Assembly (NCBI RefSeq): GCF_046614695.1
Contig: NZ_JBKKHQ010000014.1
Coordinates: 62,001 to 126,000, forward strand
DNA: 64,000 nt
Direction: 5' to 3'
Origin: Pokkaliibacter sp046614695
GTDB lineage: Bacteria; Pseudomonadota; Gammaproteobacteria; Pseudomonadales; Balneatricaceae
A program made the translations under genes and the position numbers. Every line of letters begins with the position of its first letter. Positions within the stretch are counted from its first letter, which is position 1. Of this stretch, positions 1 to 7,744 are shown piece by piece. The notes below the pieces were generated by a model. It was given only the letters and a program-made list of their open reading frames with translations. It was not told the origin of the DNA and searched no databases.

Positions 1-404
1 GTGCGGCTAACTGTCTGGGCCTTGCCTATACCTTCCGCCATGGCGGCCATATTCGCGTGACCCTGCTGGCGGATCGTTTAAGTATCCGTGGTCAGCATAT
101 TCTTGAAATCTTCTGTCTTGCTGTTGCGGCTGCTGCTTCAGCCTATCTTGCCTGGTATCTGGTCAGTCAGGCTTACATTTCTTATGACTTTGGGGATGTC
201 AGCGAAGGCGCTGACCAGATGAAATTATGGATTCCCCAGAGCGTGATCGCAGTGGGCGCCATTATTCTGGCAATTGCGACCCTGCATACCTTTCTTTCCC
301 ATGTTGCCGGCATGGTATGCGGCAAGCCTCAATGGCTCTCTACCCTGATGGTGTCTGAAGAGAAGCAGTTACTGGATCAGGCGAAGGAGACGAATCATGA
401 CTGA
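1..404 (+). CDS. TRAP transporter small permease (DctQ-like), 5'-truncated by window edge
   Basis: This is the small membrane subunit of a tripartite ATP-independent periplasmic transporter, which joins a periplasmic solute-binding protein to the large permease for Na+-driven uptake of organic acids or similar solutes. The reading frame is open from the window edge (frame of base 3), so the start lies outside. The visible part holds the family signature F-R-H-G-G-H-I-R-V followed by two hydrophobic segments (about bases 105-170 and 235-310) and a polar C-terminus. Its stop overlaps the start of the large permease by 8 bases, showing translational coupling. The solute-binding protein would be expected just upstream, outside the window. 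The substrate cannot be read from this subunit. Confidence 0.9.
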   Translation, partial: AANCLGLAYTFRHGGHIRVTLLADRLSIRGQHILEIFCLAVAAAASAYLAWYLVSQAYISYDFGDVSEGADQMKLWIPQSVIAVGAIILAIATLHTFLSHVAGMVCGKPQWLSTLMVSEEKQLLDQAKETNHD

Positions 405-1707
405 GGCATTACTGACGGTTGTCTTTCTGTTCTCGCTGTTTTTTCTGCTGGGCTCCAGTGTCTGGGTTGCCTTTAGTTTGCTGGGCTGCGCCGTGGTCGG
501 AATGGAAATGTTTACCAGCCGTCCGGTGGGTGATTCCATGGCCATGACCATCTGGGGGTTAAATTCCTCCTGGACGCTGACTTCACTGCCGCTCTTTGTC
601 TGGATGGGAGAGATCCTCTTTCGCTCCAGCCTGTCCGCAACCTTGTTTAAGGGGCTGACGCCGTTGATGAGTCGGCTGCCTGGCGGCCTTTTACATGTGA
701 ATATTGCCGGCTCTGCTATTTTCGCCGCTATCTCGGGGTCTTCTTCTGCGACGGCGGTAACCGTAGGCAAAATGTCGATTCCCGAACTTCGCCGCCGTAA
801 CTATCCCGACAATATGATCGTCGGTACGTTGGCCGGTGCGGGTACGCTGGGGCTGCTGATTCCTCCTTCTATCACGCTGATTATCTACGGCGTATCGGTG
901 AATGAGTCCATCGCTAAGCTCTTCATGGCGGGCATTCTGCCGGGCATCATGCTGGCTCTGCTGTTTATGGGCTATATCGCCATCAAGTCGATCATTCGCG
1001 GGGATCATCTGGAGCGTACGGAGCAGCCCTATTCCTGGGGGCAGAAAGCCGAGGGGATTTTGCAGCTGCTTCCTGTCTTCCTGTTGATTCTGATGGTTAT
1101 CGGCTCGATTTACACCGGCGTAGCCACCGCCACTGAGTCCGCAGTGCTTGGGGTGTTGGGGTCATTGGTATTGGCGGCATGTCAGGGCGGGATGAGCTGG
1201 GCAAGCTTTCGCGAATCACTGATGGGCGCGGTGCGCACCAGCTGCATGATCGCCTTTATTCTGATGGGCTCCAGCTTCCTGTCTCTGGCGATGGGCTTTA
1301 CGGGTCTGCCGAAAAGCTTGGCGGAGGTCATCGCCAGCTGGCATCTGTCACCGATCATGCTGATTGTGATTCTAACGGTGTTCTACATTGTGCTTGGCTG
1401 CTTTCTGGATGGTATTTCCTCCATCGTGCTGACGATGGCGGTGATTGAGCCGATGGTACGTGCGGCTGGTTTTGACATGATCTGGTTTGGTATTTACCTG
1501 ATGATCGTCGTCGAAATGGCACAGATTACCCCGCCAGTGGGCTTTAACCTTTTCGTGCTGCAAAGCATGACCGGGCACGATATGGGCTACATCGCCAAGG
1601 CAGCGTTCCCCATGTTCCTGCTGATGATTCTGGCGGTCGTACTGATGGTGATCTTCCCGGATATCGCCACTTTCCTTCCTGAGGCGATGAAACCGCCTGC
1701 AGGTTAA
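397..1707 (+). CDS. TRAP transporter large permease (DctM-like)
   Basis: The large permease is the translocating subunit of a TRAP transporter in the inner membrane. The 436-residue product is hydrophobic throughout, with about 11-12 membrane spans. It carries family-typical stretches: the glycine-rich S-G-S-S-S-A-T-A near residue 112, G-T-L-G-L-L-I-P-P-S near 149 and Q-I-T-P-P-V-G-F-N near 377. Length matches the family (about 425-440). The start ATG is preceded by a strong AAGGAG ribosome site and overlaps the dctQ-like stop. A strong GC-rich hairpin follows in the next intergenic space, so this probably ends the operon. Substrate unknown. Confidence 0.95.
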   Translation: MTEALLTVVFLFSLFFLLGSSVWVAFSLLGCAVVGMEMFTSRPVGDSMAMTIWGLNSSWTLTSLPLFVWMGEILFRSSLSATLFKGLTPLMSRLPGGLLHVNIAGSAIFAAISGSSSATAVTVGKMSIPELRRRNYPDNMIVGTLAGAGTLGLLIPPSITLIIYGVSVNESIAKLFMAGILPGIMLALLFMGYIAIKSIIRGDHLERTEQPYSWGQKAEGILQLLPVFLLILMVIGSIYTGVATATESAVLGVLGSLVLAACQGGMSWASFRESLMGAVRTSCMIAFILMGSSFLSLAMGFTGLPKSLAEVIASWHLSPIMLIVILTVFYIVLGCFLDGISSIVLTMAVIEPMVRAAGFDMIWFGIYLMIVVEMAQITPPVGFNLFVLQSMTGHDMGYIAKAAFPMFLLMILAVVLMVIFPDIATFLPEAMKPPAG

Positions 1708-1771
1708 AGGGCGACAAGGCTTGTTGCCGAAGACCCATCGTTACGCGACGAGATAGAGTGTTGCGTCGTTC

Positions 1772-1804
1772 AGCGCCCCGGAGGGTGATACTTTCCGGGG
1801 CGCT
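1772..1804 (+). terminator. GC-rich hairpin after the TRAP permease
   Basis: An 11-bp perfect inverted repeat (1772-1782 with 1794-1804) encloses an 11-base loop, 64 bases after the permease stop. No clear T-run follows, so it is either a weak intrinsic terminator or an mRNA-end stabilising hairpin. It separates the TRAP operon from the next gene, which starts 21 bases later. Confidence 0.55.
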
Positions 1805-1825
1805 GTTGTGAGTAAAGAGTGAATC

Positions 1826-3145
1826 ATGCGTCGACAAATTGCCGCCTGCGCCATTGTGCTCGGGATTATCCTTGCCTGTACCGCCAGCTGGCCCGGATCT
1901 GTAGTGCCAAGCTGGCCTGCGGGCCTCAGCTTCTGGACGGCGGCACTGCTGCTATCGCCGGATATCGCCAGACGTAATCTGAAGCTGTCTCTGTGTCTGG
2001 CCGGGTTAGGTCTGTTGGGAATTGTCTGGGGCATTGCCAAAGGTCAGAGTGCCACACTGGGGCTATTCTTCTCCGCCAACGCAAGTCTGGTGGCGATGGT
2101 CACTTCGGTCAGCTTTCTGGCGCTGCTGGCGGCTTCAGCCAAAGGCACAGAAACCGCCACTTCTGATAACGCCAGTGCGTCACGCACGGGCACCAGTATT
2201 TTCTCGACCTTGCTGGGGGTGCACCTTTTTGGATCGGTCATCAATATGTCGGCGGCGTTTATGTTTGGTGATCGCATGGCGCAGGGTGGCAAGCTTTCTC
2301 TCGGCCAGTCACTGATTCTTTCCCGCGCCTCGACGCTCGGTGCGTTCTGGTCTCCCTTCTACGCGGCGATGGCTGTGGGCTTATCGGTCGCTCCTGAAGC
2401 GAATGTGTTTCGTCTGATGCTGCTCGGTTTTCCTGTTGCGCTGATCGGCTTGCTACTGAGCTATTGGCAATTAAAGCGCAGTGCCGAGTCGCTGCATGCC
2501 TCCGGCGTGCCTGTTTCGTTTCAGGCGCTGGCGGTGCCTTTTCTGATGGCCTCGCTGGTGCTGGGTATTCATGCGCTGGATGGATCTATCCCGATTCTGA
2601 CGCTGGTGACCCTATTGGCTCCGAGTCTGGCGATCATCATTGCCACCCTGCGCCGGGGAGTGGTTTTTGCGAAGGAGAAGACAGCCGCCCACATTCAGCA
2701 GCGCCTGCCGAGTATGGGGAATGAGGTGCTGCTATTTTTAAGCGCCGGGTTACTGACGCAGGGCGGCAAAAGCCTGATTGCCTCACTGGGCGGCTGGCAG
2801 CTCTTTCCCGCCTTTGAAACCCCGCAGGCCATTCTGATGTTTGTGGCAACCGTGCTGCTTTCCCTGCTGGGTTTCCATCCGATTATCGGCATCTCCCTTT
2901 TTTCTGCCGTGCTGGGCGGTACCGGGTCCGAGCCTTCATTGCTGGCGATGGTTTCTATCTGCGCCTGGGGTGTGGGAACTGCAGTCGGGCCATTATCAGG
3001 AATCAATCTTGCGCTGTTCGGACGTTACGGCGCCGATACCTATGCCATAAGCCGACATACCCTCGGCTATGCTGCCGTCATGTGCATAGTGGTGGCGATG
3101 GCGTTGTGGCTGATGATGAGCCTCGGCCTGGGCGGTAAAGGTTAA
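1826..3145 (+). CDS. Polytopic membrane protein of unknown function, transporter-like
   Basis: I do not recognise this 439-residue protein. It is strongly hydrophobic with about 11-12 predicted membrane spans, including a Met-Arg-Arg N-terminus leading straight into the first span. Two polar breaks occur (about residues 107-122 and 275-300). The stretch G-F-H-P-I-I-G-I-S near residue 350 and the run G-V-G-T-A-V-G-P-L-S-G near 385 are like re-entrant or helix-break regions of ion-transporter-superfamily carriers, which suggests a secondary transporter. That is inference from shape only. It follows the TRAP genes on the same strand but beyond a hairpin. The ATG has a GAG-type ribosome site. No solute can be proposed. 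Confidence 0.8.
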   Translation: MRRQIAACAIVLGIILACTASWPGSVVPSWPAGLSFWTAALLLSPDIARRNLKLSLCLAGLGLLGIVWGIAKGQSATLGLFFSANASLVAMVTSVSFLALLAASAKGTETATSDNASASRTGTSIFSTLLGVHLFGSVINMSAAFMFGDRMAQGGKLSLGQSLILSRASTLGAFWSPFYAAMAVGLSVAPEANVFRLMLLGFPVALIGLLLSYWQLKRSAESLHASGVPVSFQALAVPFLMASLVLGIHALDGSIPILTLVTLLAPSLAIIIATLRRGVVFAKEKTAAHIQQRLPSMGNEVLLFLSAGLLTQGGKSLIASLGGWQLFPAFETPQAILMFVATVLLSLLGFHPIIGISLFSAVLGGTGSEPSLLAMVSICAWGVGTAVGPLSGINLALFGRYGADTYAISRHTLGYAAVMCIVVAMALWLMMSLGLGGKG

Positions 3146-3388
3146 GTAAAGGCGTCTTGGCGGACAGGCAGGAGAGTGGCAGCCAGGCATTCAAGGCGTA
3201 TGATGGTTTGACATGTGATTGCCTTCGCGTGCACATTTTTAGCGCTGTCATGGTGAAAAGTGCATGCCGTGCAGTAATTTTTGACCGGGTTATGCCCGGT
3301 GATTTGCGCAACAGCGGTCAGGCGCGGATAAGCCATTCAGGTTGCCGTGGTACTGGCTGGTCGCTTCATTCAGGAACAAGGTTCGTTC

Positions 3389-3748
3389 ATGTCCATATTC
3401 AGCAAGATCATCGCTCGTGAGATTCCCGCCGATATCGTTTATGAAGACGATTATGTTCTGGCCTTCCGGGATATTAATCCACAGGCTCCACTGCATGTGC
3501 TGATTATTCCCAAGATCGAAATTGCCACCATCAATGATGTGACTGAGGCGCAGGAGCAGCTGGTGGGTAAGTTGTTCACCGCCGCAGCGCGTATTGCCCG
3601 TCAGGAAGGTGTGGCTGAGGACGGCTATCGTGTGGTGATGAATTGTAATGAGCACGGTGGCCAGACGGTCTATCACATTCATTTGCACATGCTGGCAGGC
3701 AAGCCACTGGGCTGGCCTCCTTACACCGAAAAGCTGAAAGAAGCCTGA
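3389..3748 (+). CDS. hinT: HIT-family nucleotide hydrolase/phosphoramidase (HinT-like)
   Basis: This is a histidine-triad protein of 119 residues, the size of bacterial HinT, which hydrolyses adenosine 5'-phosphoramidates and related acyl- or aminoacyl-adenylates in the cytosol. The triad H-I-H-L-H-M is at residues 96-101, with the catalytic His expected to be the third (His100). The upstream family motifs (I-F-S-K-I-I near the N-terminus, A-F-R-D-I-N-P-Q-A-P near 25) are intact. I start it at the ATG at 3389, after an AACAAGG ribosome site; the frame is open further upstream, but that extension has no family match. It stands alone between the unassigned membrane protein and the repeat array. 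Confidence 0.93.
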   Translation: MSIFSKIIAREIPADIVYEDDYVLAFRDINPQAPLHVLIIPKIEIATINDVTEAQEQLVGKLFTAAARIARQEGVAEDGYRVVMNCNEHGGQTVYHIHLHMLAGKPLGWPPYTEKLKEA

Positions 3749-3815
3749 GGTGATGAAAGTGCGGGGTGCTGCTTGCAGCGCTCCGTCAGTCTGAGTAGTC
3801 TTTTGTGCATCCCAT

Positions 3816-3887
3816 TGTGCAGTGCAAAATAGCTGCGCAGTGCAAAATAACTGTGCAATGCAAAACAATTGTACGGTGCAAAATTTC
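3816..3887 (+). repeat. Four imperfect 18-bp tandem repeats upstream of the phosphate acyltransferase gene
   Basis: Four head-to-tail 18-base units occupy 3816-3833, 3834-3851, 3852-3869 and 3870-3887. The core TGCAAAA recurs at exact 18-base spacing, preceded by TGTGCA-like bases, and the fourth copy is the most diverged. The array lies in the 259-base gap between the HIT gene and the phosphate acyltransferase gene, about 120 bases before the latter's start. Because 18 is a multiple of three, a frame through it reads a C-K-I-x-x-Q-like hexapeptide repeat, but there is no sign of a real gene. It could be an operator array or a simple slippage-derived repeat. Confidence 0.85.
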
Positions 3888-4007
3888 AGACGATTGTTTG
3901 CACGCTTTGCGTTTCGATCCTGAAACCGGCACCGGTACGGCTTCAGTAGCAGTGCTCGAAAGAGCTTTCCTTGTCACCGGTGTGCTGACCCAGGATCGGG
4001 AGTGTCT

Positions 4008-4943
4008 ATGACAGTCGATATCGGTCGTGTTCCTCGCCAGGGGCAACTTGCCTATTTTATCGAGCAAGCCTGCCACACGGCGCCTATGCCCACCGCCATT
4101 GTGCATCCCGTTGACCCCAACAGTTTGCAGGCCGCCTGTGAAGCTCACGAACGAGGCCTGATAAGCGCTATTCTGGTCGGTCCTGAAGCTCGCATTCGTG
4201 ACACCGCCAAAACGCTTGAGCTGCCGATTGATACCTTGCGTATTGTCGATACTGAACACAGCCATGCTGCGGCGGCAAAAGCCTGCGCACTGGTGCATGC
4301 AGGAGAGGCGCGGGCTCTGATGAAGGGCGGCTTATCCACGGATGAGTTTCTGGGGGCGATTCTGCACCGTGAATACGGTATTCGCACCGACCGTCGACTC
4401 AGCCATCTGTTTATCTTCGATGTGCCAAGCTATCCCAAGCCACTGTTCCTGTCCGATGCGGCAATCAATATTCAGCCGGATCTGGAGATCAAAAAAGACA
4501 TCGTGCAGAACGCCATCGATTTCTGCCGAAGCCTTGGCATCAGCCAGCCTAAAGTGGCAATTCTTGCGGCGGTCGAGAAAGTGAACCCTAAAATGCAAAG
4601 CACACTGGATGCTGCCGCGCTGTGCAAAATGGCCGAGCGAGGGCAAATCCAGGGGGGCTTGCTGGATGGCCCGCTGGCGCTGGATAACGCTATTTCCCGC
4701 GAGGCGGCTGAAGATAAGCACATTCACTCAGCCGTTGCCGGGGATGTGGATATCCTGATTGCACCGGATCTTGAAGCGGCCAATATGCTTGGCAAACAGT
4801 TGATTTATCTCGCTGGAGCCCAGTCTGCCGGGGTGGTGCTGGGGGCCAGGGTGCCATTGATTCTGACCAGTCGTGCAGAGAAAACTCAGGGGCGTCTGGC
4901 CTCCTGTGCGCTGGCTTCACTCTTTATGCAGGCCGAGCAATAG
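4008..4943 (+). CDS. Phosphate acetyl/butyryltransferase family protein (short form)
   Basis: The enzyme exchanges CoA for phosphate on an acyl group (acyl-CoA + Pi to acyl phosphate + CoA). The 311-residue protein matches the short Pta/Ptb catalytic domain. Visible family features are the M-K-G-G-L-S-T-D-E-F segment near residue 105, the I-Q-P-D-L-E-I-K region near 153 and the D-I-L-I-A-P-D-L-E-A-A-N-M-L motif near 247. It lacks the long N-terminal regulatory half of enteric Pta and also lacks an N-terminal MaoC domain. I use ATG 4008, which has GGGAG five bases upstream; a GTG at 4002 is possible. Acetate kinase follows 24 bases on, so the pair makes ATP from an acyl-CoA. Acetyl versus longer acyl specificity is not resolvable here. 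Confidence 0.9.
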   Translation: MTVDIGRVPRQGQLAYFIEQACHTAPMPTAIVHPVDPNSLQAACEAHERGLISAILVGPEARIRDTAKTLELPIDTLRIVDTEHSHAAAAKACALVHAGEARALMKGGLSTDEFLGAILHREYGIRTDRRLSHLFIFDVPSYPKPLFLSDAAINIQPDLEIKKDIVQNAIDFCRSLGISQPKVAILAAVEKVNPKMQSTLDAAALCKMAERGQIQGGLLDGPLALDNAISREAAEDKHIHSAVAGDVDILIAPDLEAANMLGKQLIYLAGAQSAGVVLGARVPLILTSRAEKTQGRLASCALASLFMQAEQ

Positions 4944-4967
4944 TTGATGCAGGCGGAGGAATAAAGG

Positions 4968-6170
4968 ATGCGAATTCTCACCCTCAATGCAGGGTCTTCC
5001 AGTGTTAAAGCCCGGTTATATCAATTTGACGGCCATGACTGGCATGAGGAGATGCATTACCACCTGAGCCAGCTGAATGAGTCGCCTCGCGTGCGCTGGC
5101 AGTGGGACAAGCAAACGCCCAATACCCAGTTGCTGAGCTGGCAGGGCATGCCCCTTGAAACGCGTCATCGGGCAGCGCTGTCACAAATCATCGGGTTGAT
5201 TACCGATGCCGGGCTGGAACACCAGCTGGATGCCGTCTGTCATCGGGTCGTCCATGGCGGACGTTTTTATAATGCCCCGGTGTGTATTGATGATGCGGTA
5301 CTCGCCAATCTGGAAACGCTGGAATCCCTTGCGCCGCTGCACCAGCCCTATAACCTCAATCTGGTTCGCCTCGCTCGCGAGCAGTTGCCTGATATTCGTC
5401 AGATTGCCTGTTTTGACACCATGTTCCATGCCGAACAGCCTCGTATGGCCCAGCTGCATGCCATTCCGCGTCGCTATCTGGATCAGGGCATTCTGCGTTA
5501 CGGCTTTCACGGGCTGTCCTACGAATACGTATTTGAAAGGCTGCAGTCACTGGCGCCGCGACAAGCCGATGGTCGGGTCATTATTTGTCATCTGGGGGCG
5601 GGCGCCAGCATGTGTGCGATCCGGCAGGGCCAGAGCTATGACACCACCATGGGCTTTACCGCTCTTGAGGGGCTGCCCATGGGAACGCGCTGTGGTCATA
5701 TCGACCCCGGTGTGCTGATTCATCTGATGCGAGAAGAAGGCTGGAGCCCGGATCAGCTGGAGCGGTTTCTCTATAAAGAATGTGGCTGGCTTGGTCTCTC
5801 CGGTATCAGCTCGGACATGCAGGAGCTGCATGACGCGGATACGCCTGAAGCAGAAGAGGCAATTGCCTATTTCGTTCATGCCTGTGTGCAGCAGATTGGC
5901 AGCCTGATGGCGACCATGCGCGGGCTGGATGCCATCGTCTTTACTGCAGGCGTGGGGGAAAACGATGCCCGTATTCGTGCTCGGGTTCTCGATAGCATTC
6001 AATGGCTTGGGGTCGATTGGGATGCGGCTGCCAATGAGCAGAATCGCCAGAGTCTGCACAAGCCGACCAGTAAGATTGGTGTCTGGGTCATTCCGACCAA
6101 TGAAGAGTTGATGCTGGCGGAGCATGGGCGTCGTCTGCTAAGTAGTGGCAGTGTCAGCCCACTGCGCTAA
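4968..6170 (+). CDS. ackA: Acetate kinase
   Basis: Acetate kinase converts acetyl phosphate and ADP to acetate and ATP (reversibly) in the cytosol. The 400-residue length and ASKHA-fold motifs are typical: N-A-G-S-S-S-V-K at residues 7-14, the V-H-G-G-R-F region near 93, C-F-D-T-M-F-H near 148, G-F-H-G-L-S-Y near 179 and T-A-G-V-G-E-N near 325. The phosphate-loop sequence reads H-L-G-A-G-A-S, with Ala where many acetate kinases have Asn. A GGAGGA ribosome site lies seven bases before the ATG. It forms a two-gene unit with the phosphate acyltransferase upstream. A propionate or butyrate preference cannot be excluded. Confidence 0.94.
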   Translation: MRILTLNAGSSSVKARLYQFDGHDWHEEMHYHLSQLNESPRVRWQWDKQTPNTQLLSWQGMPLETRHRAALSQIIGLITDAGLEHQLDAVCHRVVHGGRFYNAPVCIDDAVLANLETLESLAPLHQPYNLNLVRLAREQLPDIRQIACFDTMFHAEQPRMAQLHAIPRRYLDQGILRYGFHGLSYEYVFERLQSLAPRQADGRVIICHLGAGASMCAIRQGQSYDTTMGFTALEGLPMGTRCGHIDPGVLIHLMREEGWSPDQLERFLYKECGWLGLSGISSDMQELHDADTPEAEEAIAYFVHACVQQIGSLMATMRGLDAIVFTAGVGENDARIRARVLDSIQWLGVDWDAAANEQNRQSLHKPTSKIGVWVIPTNEELMLAEHGRRLLSSGSVSPLR

Positions 6171-6219
6171 ACCCTGAGGCGTTCTGCGTTCGTCATTCGC
6201 CGCTGTCGCAGGGGTAAAG

Positions 6220-6248
6220 GTGACATTGGCAGGCGCTGAGCCTAGAAT
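6220..6248 (+). promoter_or_regulatory. Predicted sigma-70 promoter of aroA
   Basis: A GTGACA -35 element (6220-6225, five of six consensus bases) and a TAGAAT -10 element (6243-6248, five of six) are separated by exactly 17 bases. Transcription would begin near 6255, leaving a leader of about 38 bases before the aroA ATG. This is one of the best promoter matches in the window. Confidence 0.6.
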
Positions 6249-6292
6249 GTTGGGCTTCTTTGCGATTAGCCAATTACAAGAGCCTGATGAGC

Positions 6293-7576
6293 ATGAACTC
6301 CCTGACTCTCCCACCTGTGACGACTGCCCGCGGGGAAGTGACCCTGCCAGGTTCCAAGAGCCTGTCCAACCGTATTCTTTTGCTCGCGGCGCTGGCCGAG
6401 GGCGAAACCCATATCACCAACCTGCTCGACAGCGACGACATCCGTCATATGCTGACTGCGCTTAAACAGCTGGGCGTCAGTTATCGTCTTTCTGATGATC
6501 GCACCCAGTGCTGGATGACTGGACAAGGCCAGGCAATCAGCGCAGAGCAGGCCCAAAGTCTGTATCTGGGCAATGCCGGAACGGCAATGCGTCCACTGGC
6601 GGCAGCGTTGTGCCTGGGGCAGGGCGAGTTTGAGCTGACCGGTGAGCCGCGCATGAAAGAGCGCCCCATCGGTGATTTGGTCGATTGTCTGCGTCAGGCG
6701 GGTGCCCAAATCGACTATCTCGAAAATGAAAACTACCCACCGCTTCGCATTCATGCTGCTGGTCTTAAAGGTGGCGAAGTCAGCATCAAGGGCAATATCT
6801 CCAGCCAGTTCCTGACGGCGATTCTCATGGCCGCTCCCTATGCTGAAAGCACTCTGACCATCCGTGTTGATGGCGAGCTGGTATCGCGCCCTTACATCGA
6901 CATCACGCTGGATGTTATGGCGAAGTTCGGTGTGAACGTCGCGCAGCCGGACAGCAACACCTTCGTGGTCACTGAAGGTCAGAAATACCAGAGCCCCGGT
7001 CAGATCATGGTCGAAGGTGATGCTTCCTCGGCTTCCTACTTTCTGGCTGCCGGTGCGATTGGTGGTGGCCCGGTGCGCGTTCATGGCACAGGCACTGCCA
7101 GTGTTCAGGGCGATGCCCGCTTTGCAGAAGTGCTTGAGCTGATGGGCGCTCAGGTCACCTGGAATGACACCTGGATTGAAGTCAGTGGCAATGGTCAGCT
7201 GAAAGGAGTGGATGTCGACCTGAACCACATCCCTGATGCTGCGATGACCATTGCGACGGCCGCACTGTTTGCTGAAGGCGAAACCTGCATTCGTAATATC
7301 TACAACTGGCGTGTGAAAGAAACGGATCGCCTGTTTGCGATGGCGACTGAGCTTCGTAAGGTGGGGGCGACGGTGGAGGAAGGTGAAGACTTTATCCGCA
7401 TTCAGCCTCCTGCATCACTCACTGATGCTGCCATTGATACCTACAATGACCACCGTATGGCCATGTGTTTTGCATTGGCTTCTTTCGGTACTGCGTCGAT
7501 CACAATCAACGATCCTGGCTGCACTTCCAAGACGTTCCCGACCTTTTTCAATGAGTTCGGCCGCATCGTCAGCTAA
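6293..7576 (+). CDS. aroA: 3-phosphoshikimate 1-carboxyvinyltransferase (EPSP synthase)
   Basis: AroA adds the enolpyruvyl group of PEP to shikimate 3-phosphate, the sixth step of the chorismate pathway, in the cytosol. The product is 427 residues when started at ATG 6293 (M-N-S-L-T-L-P-P), which aligns with the start and length of the E. coli enzyme. ATG 6287 is an alternative with a closer AAGAG ribosome site. Class I features are present: L-P-G-S-K-S-L-S-N-R (about residues 18-27), N-A-G-T-A-M-R-P-L (about 94-102), D-G-D-E/E-G-D-A-S-S-A type loop near 240 and N-D-H-R-M-A-M near 380. It has its own promoter and a strong terminator, so it appears monocistronic. Confidence 0.97.
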   Translation: MNSLTLPPVTTARGEVTLPGSKSLSNRILLLAALAEGETHITNLLDSDDIRHMLTALKQLGVSYRLSDDRTQCWMTGQGQAISAEQAQSLYLGNAGTAMRPLAAALCLGQGEFELTGEPRMKERPIGDLVDCLRQAGAQIDYLENENYPPLRIHAAGLKGGEVSIKGNISSQFLTAILMAAPYAESTLTIRVDGELVSRPYIDITLDVMAKFGVNVAQPDSNTFVVTEGQKYQSPGQIMVEGDASSASYFLAAGAIGGGPVRVHGTGTASVQGDARFAEVLELMGAQVTWNDTWIEVSGNGQLKGVDVDLNHIPDAAMTIATAALFAEGETCIRNIYNWRVKETDRLFAMATELRKVGATVEEGEDFIRIQPPASLTDAAIDTYNDHRMAMCFALASFGTASITINDPGCTSKTFPTFFNEFGRIVS

Positions 7577-7596
7577 GCCTGAAGCGCTGTTATCAC

Positions 7597-7622
7597 AATG
7601 CCCGGTAAATCCGGGCATTTTT
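7597..7622 (+). terminator. Rho-independent terminator of aroA
   Basis: A 9-bp stem (7597-7605 with 7611-7619, GC-rich centre) closes a TAAAT loop and runs into a T-run ending at 7622. It lies 20 bases after the aroA stop. Confidence 0.85.
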
Positions 7623-7744
7623 GTGTCCGATATTTGTCCCGTTTTGGCTAGAATAAGCAGCAATTGTGTCTTTGCGCTCCGAGTAGGCTGTGCCTGATGT
7701 CTTCGCGCAAATGCCCCGTATAAAAAAAGTAAAGGACTGAGGGT

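Noticed and set aside
3284..3300. Small inverted repeat in the gap before the HIT gene
   Set aside because: Only a 6-bp stem with no T-run on either strand at the right place; not enough for a terminator or operator.
3290..3868. 192-residue minus-strand frame opposite the HIT gene
   Set aside because: It is antisense to a well-supported gene, begins inside the repeat array and has no ribosome site or family pattern.
3816..3887. Possible CRISPR-like array
   Set aside because: The units are contiguous with no unique spacers and no cas genes are present.
3805..4011. Open frame through the 18-bp repeats reading a Cys-Lys-Ile hexapeptide repeat
   Set aside because: No ribosome site, it overlaps the next gene's start, and the periodic peptide follows simply from an 18-base DNA repeat.
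6266..7228. 320-residue minus-strand frame inside aroA
   Set aside because: Shadow of aroA codon usage; no promoter, ribosome site or recognisable domain.
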